Part shown: in pieces, positions 42,973 to 49,774 of the stretch
Layout: each line of letters starts with the position of its first letter
Numbering within the stretch: position 1 is the stretch's first letter
Position numbers and translations under genes: made by a program
Assembly (NCBI GenBank): GCA_029266455.1
Contig: JAQSWV010000033.1
Span: 1 to 64,000 of the forward strand
Direction: 5' to 3'
From: Nocardioidaceae bacterium
GTDB lineage: Bacteria; Actinomycetota; Actinomycetes; Propionibacteriales; Nocardioidaceae
Length of the DNA stretch: 64,000 nucleotides
Notes under the pieces: model-generated
What the model was told of the DNA's origin: nothing
What the model saw: only the letters and a program-made list of their open reading frames with translations
Databases searched by the model: none

Positions 42973-45216
42973 TCATGACGTCGCCTCGGCCAGTGGACGC
43001 GGTGACACCTCCGTGGAGCGGTGTGCGGACAGGAAGGTCTCGGGCCTGCCCTCGATGTGCAGCTGGGGCACCCACCGGCCCAGCCAGCCGGGCAGCCACC
43101 AGTTCGCGCGGCCCAGCAGATGCATGACTGACGGCACCAGGAGCATCCGCACGATCGTGGCGTCGATGAAGATCGCCGAGGCCATGCCGACACCGATGAC
43201 CTTGAGGATGACGTCGGCACTCGGGATGAACGCGGCGAACACCGCGACCATGATGGCGGCGGCGGCCGTGATCACCCGGCCGGTGCCCGCCAGTCCCTCG
43301 ACGATCGCCCGGTGGTTGTCCCGGGTCCGCAGCCAGGACTCGCGCATGCGGCTCACGAGGAAGACCTCGTAGTCCATCGAGAGCCCGAACAGCACAGCGA
43401 ACATCAGCACGGGCACGAAGGCGGGAAGTGGCGTCTCGGCGTCGATGCCGACCAGGCGGCCGGCCCAGCCGCCCTGCAGCACCAGAGCCACGATGCCGTA
43501 GGCAGCCGCGACGGAGAGCAGGTTCATCAGGGCGGCCTTCACGGCCACCGCCAGGCTGCGGAAGGCGACGATCAGCAACAGCATCGACAGCAGCACGACG
43601 CCGCCGATCAGCAGCGGCAGCCGCTTGGCGATGTTCTCGGTGCTGTCGATCGAGGTCGCCGTGACACCGCCGACGTGGACCTCTGCTCCGGTGCCTGCGG
43701 TCGCGGCCGGCAGCACGTCATCGCGCAGGTCACGCACCAGGTCCTCGGTCCGCGCATCCTGTGGGCCGGTGTCCGGCACCACGGTGAAGACCGCCGTGTC
43801 GCCGGAAGGGCTGACCGCCGGTGGGGTGACGGCGGCGACGCCTGCGGTCTCACTGATCGCGGCCATCGCCGGCTCCAGTGCAGCGGTGTCGCCAGGAGCG
43901 GGCAGCTCGCTGACCAGGAGCAGCGGTCCGTTCGAGCCGGCGCCGAACGCCCGCGCCTGCAGGTCGTACGCCTCTCGGGTGCTGGTCTCCTCGCGGTTGT
44001 TGCCGGCGTCAGGGAACCCGAACCGCACATCGAGGAACGGTGCGGCGACGACCAGGAGCGCGACTACCCCGGTGAGCATGGCGACGACGGCGTGCCGCTG
44101 GATCAGCCGGCTCCACCACAACCACGCCCCGGACGGTTCGACGTGCCCGCCGGCGGCCACCTGCACCGCACCGCCCCGCCGGACGGGCAGGCGCAGCCGG
44201 TCCACGTGCGTGCCGAGGTAGCCGAGCAGCGCCGGGAACAGGGTCACGCTGGCCGCCATCACGACCAGCACGCTCAGAATGGTGACCACGGCCGCTCCGC
44301 GCATGAACGACAGGCCCATCGCGAAGAGGCCCAGCATGCTGATCACGACGGTCGTCCCGGCCACCAGTACCGCCCGGCCAGCGGTGTCCAGGGTCGCGAC
44401 CGTCGCGGCCTGCTCGTCGAGTCCGGCGGCACGCCACTCCCGGTACCGGGTCACCATCAGCAGTACGTAGTCGATGCCGATACCGATCCCCATCATCGTG
44501 GCCAGCGACGTGGACCAGTCCGGGGCGTCGACGAACGCGATGAGCAGTGTGGTCAGGGTCGAGCTCACCGCCAGACCCGCGACGGCGACCAGCAGGGGCA
44601 GCCCGGCAGCCACGACGGACCCGAAGGTCAGCAGCAGGATCACCGCGGCCGCAGCCAGGCCGATGGCCTCGGAGCCGATCTCGCCCTGCTCGGCCTGCTG
44701 GATGATCTGACCTCCGAGAGCGACCTCGAAGCCGGTCTGCGAGGCCTCCTCGGCGATCTCGAGCATCCGCTCGCTGTCGGCGACCGGCACGTCCACGGGG
44801 TTCGACACGTCCAGCCGCAGCTGCGCCGCGAGCGTCCGTCCGTCGGGAGAGACGGCTCCCGGGGTGGTGTACGGGTCATCGACCGACTGCACGTGCGGCT
44901 GCTCGCCCAGCTCCTCGAGGAGAGTGCCGACGCCAGCCTTCGCGGCCGCCGTGCGCACGCCGCCGTCCGCGTGCACGACGACGGCGACAGTGTCGCCCTT
45001 CATCGCGGGGAACTGCTCGTCGAGCAGACTCTGCGCGCGGCTGGAGTCCGACCCGGGTGCCGAGTAGTCGGCGAAGAAGGATCCCCCGAAGGCGGAGGCC
45101 AGCCCGACCGCCAGCAGCAGCGCGCTGACCCAGGCGACGACGGTCCGGCCGCGGCGACGGTAGGCGAGGGCGGCGAGCCGGCCCAGCGGGCCGGGTGCAG
45201 GACTGGTGTGCGCCAT
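42973..45216 (-). CDS. MMPL-family transporter (RND type)
   Basis: The 747-residue membrane protein has the RND/MMPL plan: helix 1, a large loop, five helices, repeated once. Each half carries the GIGIGIDYVLLMVTRYRE or LFGLSMDYEVFLVSRMRE proton-relay motif with Asp-Tyr pairs. It probably exports lipids or hydrophobic toxins by proton antiport. It starts at ATG 45216. Upstream are a TCGTTAC-N5-GTAACGA dyad and the shared element at 45280-45315. TetR is encoded 1 kb to the right, and control by it is likely. Confidence 0.9.
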   Translation of the reverse strand: MAHTSPAPGPLGRLAALAYRRRGRTVVAWVSALLLAVGLASAFGGSFFADYSAPGSDSSRAQSLLDEQFPAMKGDTVAVVVHADGGVRTAAAKAGVGTLLEELGEQPHVQSVDDPYTTPGAVSPDGRTLAAQLRLDVSNPVDVPVADSERMLEIAEEASQTGFEVALGGQIIQQAEQGEIGSEAIGLAAAAVILLLTFGSVVAAGLPLLVAVAGLAVSSTLTTLLIAFVDAPDWSTSLATMMGIGIGIDYVLLMVTRYREWRAAGLDEQAATVATLDTAGRAVLVAGTTVVISMLGLFAMGLSFMRGAAVVTILSVLVVMAASVTLFPALLGYLGTHVDRLRLPVRRGGAVQVAAGGHVEPSGAWLWWSRLIQRHAVVAMLTGVVALLVVAAPFLDVRFGFPDAGNNREETSTREAYDLQARAFGAGSNGPLLLVSELPAPGDTAALEPAMAAISETAGVAAVTPPAVSPSGDTAVFTVVPDTGPQDARTEDLVRDLRDDVLPAATAGTGAEVHVGGVTATSIDSTENIAKRLPLLIGGVVLLSMLLLIVAFRSLAVAVKAALMNLLSVAAAYGIVALVLQGGWAGRLVGIDAETPLPAFVPVLMFAVLFGLSMDYEVFLVSRMRESWLRTRDNHRAIVEGLAGTGRVITAAAAIMVAVFAAFIPSADVILKVIGVGMASAIFIDATIVRMLLVPSVMHLLGRANWWLPGWLGRWVPQLHIEGRPETFLSAHRSTEVSPRPLAEATS

Positions 45217-45243
45217 GGCGGTCGAGCCTCACGGGAGAGATGA

Positions 45244-45262
45244 TCGTTACGACACGTAACGA
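45244..45262. promoter_or_regulatory. Operator-like dyad in front of the MMPL gene
   Basis: TCGTTAC (45244-45250) and GTAACGA (45256-45262) are perfect 7-bp inverted arms around a 5-nt centre, 28 bp before the MMPL start. The size and spacing suit a TetR-family or similar dimeric repressor. Confidence 0.6.
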
Positions 45263-45279
45263 ACACGATGCAGCGTCAC

Positions 45280-45315
45280 TTGTCAAGCCTCTTCACTTCC
45301 GTGACGACTCTTCAC
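45280..45315. promoter_or_regulatory. Regulatory element, copy A
   Basis: The pattern TTGTCAAG-N3-CTTCAC-N4-GTGA-N4-TCTTCAC occurs here and again at 46128-46163 with identical spacing in the same orientation. TCAC-N4-GTGA inside it is a dyad. It lies 63 bp upstream of the divergent MMPL start and about 200 bp before the 45514 gene. Confidence 0.7.
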
Positions 45316-45356
45316 CCCCTCTTGCCACCTCCTGTTGCCCACCCCCCTCTTGCCCA

Positions 45357-45387
45357 CCCCCTCCCGACGATCCGCGACTTATGCAGG
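45357..45387. repeat. Left arm of a 31-bp inverted repeat
   Basis: It is the reverse complement of 46073-46103 at 29 of 31 positions (core GACGATCCGCGACTT). The two arms enclose the 159-residue gene at 45514-45993. Confidence 0.75.
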
Positions 45388-45513
45388 CGGGTCGGCCAAG
45401 CCCCTTGTCCGGGTGCTGTCGGGCATGTCGACCGCGGGGGTGGGGTCACTGGCAGCGAGCCCGCGCATACGGCAGCATGCTGCGGCACCAGGACGGCTCG
45501 GAAAGGCGGGAAC

Positions 45514-45993
45514 ATGTCCCCACAGCGCATGGTCGAGTCGGTGACCGCGGCGCTGCGCCAGCTGGCGGTCGACGGGCCCGTGCTCGCCGTCGGTCAGTTC
45601 ATGCCGCGCGGCCATACCGGGAGCATGTTCGCCGGCGGACTTCTCGGAGACGGTGTCGGCGGTGGGGGTGGCGGACTCGTGGACAGCATCGCCATGGTCG
45701 GCGGGTCGGTCGCCGGCTACAAGCTCCATGACGCCACCTCCGGCTTGCCGGAGCGAATGCTCATCGGCGTGACGCCCAACGCCGTCTATGGCTTCGCGGC
45801 CTCGAGCCGGGCCAGCGAGGCGGGAGCGCTGGTCTTCGCCCTGCACCGCGACGACCTGACCGTGCAGGTGCACCAACGTGTCAACGTACGGATTCTCGAG
45901 CTGATCCAGACCTCGACCGGCGCCAGAATCCAGGTCGAGGGCAACCGGATTCCACTGACGCACTCCAAGGACGTCATCGACGCACTCACCTGA
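45514..45993 (+). CDS. Unknown protein, PH-like small cytoplasmic protein
   Basis: The 159-residue protein has no family I can name. It contains a Gly-rich loop (GDGVGGGGGGLVDS) after VLAVGQFMPRGHTGSM. A strand-rich C-half follows (MLIGVTPNAVYGF, LVFALHRDDLTVQVHQRV, ARIQVEGNRIPLTH) that looks like a PH-type barrel. No signal peptide is seen, and the Gly-rich stretch is too polar to be a clear transmembrane helix. ATG 45514 follows AAAGGCGGG. It sits alone inside the 31-bp inverted repeats between two copies of the 36-bp regulatory element. Confidence 0.6.
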   Translation: MSPQRMVESVTAALRQLAVDGPVLAVGQFMPRGHTGSMFAGGLLGDGVGGGGGGLVDSIAMVGGSVAGYKLHDATSGLPERMLIGVTPNAVYGFAASSRASEAGALVFALHRDDLTVQVHQRVNVRILELIQTSTGARIQVEGNRIPLTHSKDVIDALT

Positions 45994-46072
45994 CGTGCTC
46001 GGGTGCCGGGGCCGTGGTGCGTGCAGTGTTCGCCGCGCGGTGCGTGCTGCTTCGTAGCTGGCCGGTTCCTCC

Positions 46073-46103
46073 CCTGCACAAGTCGCGGATCGTCGCGAGG
46101 GGG
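46073..46103. repeat. Right arm of the 31-bp inverted repeat
   Basis: It is the partner of 45357-45387. It ends 24 bp before copy B of the regulatory element. Confidence 0.75.
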
Positions 46104-46127
46104 AGCGGGGCGGGGAGGGGTGGAGGC

Positions 46128-46163
46128 TTGTCAAGTGCCTTCACAGATGTGATGCTTCTTCAC
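46128..46163 (+). promoter_or_regulatory. Regulatory element, copy B, with a candidate TetR-gene promoter
   Basis: It has the same pattern and spacing as copy A. TTGTCA (46128-46133) and GATGCT (46151-46156) are 17 nt apart and would serve as -35 and -10 boxes. The start would fall near 46163, before the GAAGGGGG site of the TetR gene. The dyad TCAC-AGAT-GTGA overlaps this promoter, a likely autorepression site. Confidence 0.6.
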
Positions 46164-46189
46164 GCGACAGCGACTGAAGGGGGCCCTGG

Positions 46190-46924
46190 ATGCCGGCGAC
46201 GCCCGCCACGGAGTCCCGTCGGGACCGCGCCCGGAGCGCGACCATCGACGAGATCAAGCGGACTGCTCTGGACCTCATGCGCGAGCAGGGGACCACCGAC
46301 GTCCGGTTCACCGACATCGCCCGCGTCATGGGCATGACCCCACCCGCGCTGTACCGGTACTTCGCTGACCGCGACGAGCTGCTCACCGAGCTGATCGTCG
46401 ACGCCTACACCGAGCTCGGCACTGCCGTCGCGACGGCCCGGGAGAGCGTGCCCGAGAAGGACATAGGGGGACGGTGGTGGGCGACCGCCTCGGCCTACCG
46501 GGACTGGGCGCGTGGACACCCTCAGCGGTTCGCACTCGTCCTCGGCCTGCCGGTTCCGGGCTACGCCGCCCCCGAGGAGGGCCCCACCACCGAAGCCGCC
46601 AAGCGGGCGATGTCCGAGCTGGCTCAGCTGTTCGTGGCCGCAGCCGGTCTGGGCCGGTTGCGCAAGCCGCTCGTGCGGGGCGTAGGCGCGGCCATGGTCC
46701 GGTGCGCCCAGGACAACCACCCCGAGCTCGAGGGCGTGGTGCCGCACGACACCTTCCAAGCCATGCTGCAGGCCTGGGCGTCTCTGCACGGGATCACCTC
46801 GCTCGAGGCGTACGGCCACTTGGACTGGCTGGAGCCGGCAGCTCGTGACGCACTCTTCCGGAGTCAGGTTCTGATGGTGGCCAAGGCGGCCGGCCTACCG
46901 GCGCCCGCCTCAACCGCCGCCTGA
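46190..46924 (+). CDS. TetR-family regulator
   Basis: The 244-residue repressor has an N-terminal HTH (ATIDEIKRTALDLMREQGTT, DVRFTDIARVMGMTPPALYR, YFADRDELLTELI). A C-terminal WHG-type ligand domain (TetR_C_13) follows, with AYRDWARGHPQRFALVLGLP. ATG 46190 follows GAAGGGGG. A copy of the 36-bp element lies just upstream and another in front of the MMPL gene, so autoregulation and control of the exporter are likely. The ligand is unknown. Confidence 0.85.
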   Translation: MPATPATESRRDRARSATIDEIKRTALDLMREQGTTDVRFTDIARVMGMTPPALYRYFADRDELLTELIVDAYTELGTAVATARESVPEKDIGGRWWATASAYRDWARGHPQRFALVLGLPVPGYAAPEEGPTTEAAKRAMSELAQLFVAAAGLGRLRKPLVRGVGAAMVRCAQDNHPELEGVVPHDTFQAMLQAWASLHGITSLEAYGHLDWLEPAARDALFRSQVLMVAKAAGLPAPASTAA

Positions 46925-46985
46925 CCCGCCGGCCTTGACGGCTCGGCTGAGCGTGTCCGGCTGAACGCGTCCGGCCGACCGCCCG

Positions 46986-48377
46986 TCACCCGGCGAGTGA
47001 GTCCAGCAGAGCCCACAGGGCGTCGACGTGCCGCTGGACGGTGCCGGTCTGCCCGACCGAGACCCGTACGAAGGTCGTGCCGTCCGGCAGCTCCGAGGCG
47101 GTGAGGTGCACGCGTCCGGTCGCGTTCACCGCCGCCACCAGCGCCCGGGTGGCATCGTCGCCGTCGACGTGCCGGAAGCACACGAGCCCGAACGGCACCG
47201 GCGCCACCAGGGCGAACCGGGGGTCTCCCGCCAGCCGCTCGCTGAGACCCCGGGCCAGCCGGATGTGCTCGCGCACATGGTGGCGGATGCCCTCGGCGCC
47301 GTACGAGCGCAGCACGAACATCAGCTTCAGCGATCGGAAGCGGCGCCCGAGCGGTACGTGCCAGTCGCGGTAGTCCACCGCGACGTCGGACTGCGACGCG
47401 GCCTCCCGCAGGTACGGCGGCAGGACCGAGAGGGTGCTGATCAGCTCACGGCGGTCCGCGACCCAGAAGGCGGAGCAGTCGAAGTTGGTGAACATCCACT
47501 TGTGCGGGTTGAACGCGTAGGAGTCGACGAGCTCCACGCCGTCCTGTAGATGCCGCAGCTCCGGACAGATCATGGCCGTCCCGGCGTATGCGGCGTCCAC
47601 GTGGTGCCAGATGCCGTGCGCCTGCGCGACCCCTGCCACCGACCTGACGGGGTCGACAGCCGTCGTGCCGGTGGTCCCCATCGTGCTCACCACCGCACAG
47701 GGCACCAACCCGTCGTCCCGATCCCGCTGCACCGCGTGCGCGAGCACCAGCGGGTCCATGGCGTGAACCTCGTCGACGGCGATGGCGCGGACGTGGCCGA
47801 ACCCGGCCACCCGGGCCCCCTTCTCGACCGACGAGTGGGCCTGCGACGACGAGTACACCACGAGCCGGCCGATCTCCGCCCCGGCTCGTACGGCACGCTC
47901 CCTTGCCACGACCATGGCGGTGTGGGTGGAGTCGGACGCGCTCATCTGCAGCACGCCACCACCCGGCCCGGTGTCGATCCGCCAGCTCGAGGGAAGCCCG
48001 AGCAGGTCGACGAGCCAGTCCAGGACCAGGTTCTCCACCTCTGTGGCCGCCGGGCTGGTCGACCAGAGCATCCCCTGCACGCCCAGCCCCGCGGACACCA
48101 GCTCGCCCAGGATCGACTCCGGCGAGGAGTTGGCGGGGAAGTAGGCGAACCAGCCGGGGTGCTGCCAGTGCGTGATGCCCGGCAGGATCACGCGGTCGAG
48201 GTCTGCCAGCACCGCCTCGAACGACTCGGGTCGGTCGGGTGCTCGCGCAGGCAGCCCGGCTCGTACGTCACCGGGCGCCACGGTCGCCAGCACGGGCCGC
48301 CGCTCGACGGTGGCCAGGTAGTCGGCCACCCAGTCGACCAGCTGGTGCCCATATCGGCGGAAGTCGTCGAGAGGCAT
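46986..48377 (-). CDS. PLP-dependent decarboxylase (aromatic-L-amino-acid decarboxylase family)
   Basis: The 463-residue group II decarboxylase has FRRYGHQLVDWVADYLATVE, ITHWQHPGWFAYFPANSS, PAATEVENLVLDWL, HVDAAYAG and the Schiff-base motif FNPHKWMFTNFDCSAFWV. Members decarboxylate tryptophan, tyrosine or DOPA, or act as aldehyde synthases. ATG 48377 matches the usual N-terminus; a GTG at 48485 would add 36 variable residues. It differs in subfamily from the decarboxylase pseudogene at 39650. It stands alone, divergent from the histidine kinase. Confidence 0.85.
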   Translation of the reverse strand: MPLDDFRRYGHQLVDWVADYLATVERRPVLATVAPGDVRAGLPARAPDRPESFEAVLADLDRVILPGITHWQHPGWFAYFPANSSPESILGELVSAGLGVQGMLWSTSPAATEVENLVLDWLVDLLGLPSSWRIDTGPGGGVLQMSASDSTHTAMVVARERAVRAGAEIGRLVVYSSSQAHSSVEKGARVAGFGHVRAIAVDEVHAMDPLVLAHAVQRDRDDGLVPCAVVSTMGTTGTTAVDPVRSVAGVAQAHGIWHHVDAAYAGTAMICPELRHLQDGVELVDSYAFNPHKWMFTNFDCSAFWVADRRELISTLSVLPPYLREAASQSDVAVDYRDWHVPLGRRFRSLKLMFVLRSYGAEGIRHHVREHIRLARGLSERLAGDPRFALVAPVPFGLVCFRHVDGDDATRALVAAVNATGRVHLTASELPDGTTFVRVSVGQTGTVQRHVDALWALLDSLAG

Positions 48378-48568
48378 GTGATAGCCGGCTCGCTCCTCGC
48401 CGGCCGCCGGCCCGTCGCGGGTCGGCTGATCGGTCGAGAAATCCTCAGCCGGTCGGTCAGAACCGGCACAGCCAGGGTGACTCACGCGACCATTCAAGCG
48501 GACGACGCATCGGGCGTTGCGCCGTGCTTCATGCCACGGGGTATGCACGGGTCTTCGGGGGTGAGGGC

Positions 48569-49774
48569 ATGCCGAGCAGGGTCGGAGTGACCAAGGGCCT
48601 GCTGGCCCAGATCGTCCAGGTGTCGGCCGACGCCATCTTCAGCGAGGATCTGCACGGGAACATCACGAGCTGGAACGCCGCCGCTGAGCGCCTGTACGGG
48701 CGTTCCGCCGAGGACATGGTCGGCCGGTGCGCGACCGACCTGCTGCCCGCCGAGACGACATGGGATCTGCGCCGGGTACACGACCTGGCCATGCAGGGTG
48801 AACGGGTCGAGCGCTTCGACAGCTGGCACCTACGACCCGATGGCCGGCGCGTGGCCGTGTCGCTGACCGTCTCACCGCTGCGCCGACCGGACGGCGAGAT
48901 CGCCGGAATCGCGACGAGCGTGCAAGACGTGACCGATCGGGTTGAGCCGGCGGCCGAGCTGGACCGGGTCCACAGCGAGCTGGAGAAGCAGTTCGAGGCG
49001 CTGGGCCGGTCCAACCGGGACCTGGCGCAGTTCGCGTACGTCGCGTCCCATGACCTTTCCGAGCCGCTACGGGTGATGACCGGCTTCGTCCAACTACTGG
49101 AGAAGCGCTATGCGGAGGTGCTCGACGAGCGCGGCTTGCGCTACATCGAGCACGTCGTCGACGGTGCCGCGCGGATGCGCGCGCTCATCGACGACCTGCT
49201 CCAGTTCGCGAGCTTCCTCCGATCCAGCCCGCCGCCGACGCATGTCGAGCCGGTCGAGGTCGCCCAGAAGGTGCTGACCTCGCTGGGCACCGACGCGGTG
49301 GAGATCGGTCCCCTGCCCGCGGTCTGGTGCGACGAGCCGTCGGTAGCCGCCGTCCTGCAGAACCTGCTGAGCAACGCGCTCAAGTTCCACCGCCCGGGGA
49401 CCTCGTCCCGCGTGATGCTGAGCGGGTCGCTCAAGGGCGATCGGGTGACGCTGGTCGTGGACGACGACGGCATCGGCATCGCACCGGAGAACCGGCAGCG
49501 CGTGTTCGGCATGTTCTCGCGTCTGCACACTCGTGAGTCCTTCGCAGGCAGCGGCATCGGGCTGGCGATCGTCCAACAGATCGCGGAGCGGCGGGACGGC
49601 ACCGCCTGGGTCGAGGAGTCCCCACTGGGCGGCAGTCGCTTCTGCGTCACCCTCCCCGCGAGTGCCGTCGACAGTGGCATCGACATGGTGCCTCTCGCCG
49701 AGCTGGTGGGAGCGTCGGCGCAGATCCACGCCCCCGTCTTCGACGGAGACCGGGTCCGGTTGCCGTCGTGGTGA
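48569..49774 (+). CDS. PAS-domain sensor histidine kinase
   Basis: The 401-residue cytoplasmic kinase has a PAS domain (about 10-125, ADAIFSEDLHGNITSWNAAA, ERLYG). HisKA follows with phosphoacceptor His161 in AYVASHDLSEPLR, then HATPase_c with NLLSNALKFH, VVDDDGIGIAPENR and GSGIGLAIVQQIAE. The phytochrome-like DLSEPLR box and the Cph1-type architecture fit a soluble light or redox sensor, but no chromophore domain is present. Its stop overlaps the next gene, whose receiver domain is the likely phosphoacceptor. Confidence 0.88.
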   Translation: MPSRVGVTKGLLAQIVQVSADAIFSEDLHGNITSWNAAAERLYGRSAEDMVGRCATDLLPAETTWDLRRVHDLAMQGERVERFDSWHLRPDGRRVAVSLTVSPLRRPDGEIAGIATSVQDVTDRVEPAAELDRVHSELEKQFEALGRSNRDLAQFAYVASHDLSEPLRVMTGFVQLLEKRYAEVLDERGLRYIEHVVDGAARMRALIDDLLQFASFLRSSPPPTHVEPVEVAQKVLTSLGTDAVEIGPLPAVWCDEPSVAAVLQNLLSNALKFHRPGTSSRVMLSGSLKGDRVTLVVDDDGIGIAPENRQRVFGMFSRLHTRESFAGSGIGLAIVQQIAERRDGTAWVEESPLGGSRFCVTLPASAVDSGIDMVPLAELVGASAQIHAPVFDGDRVRLPSW

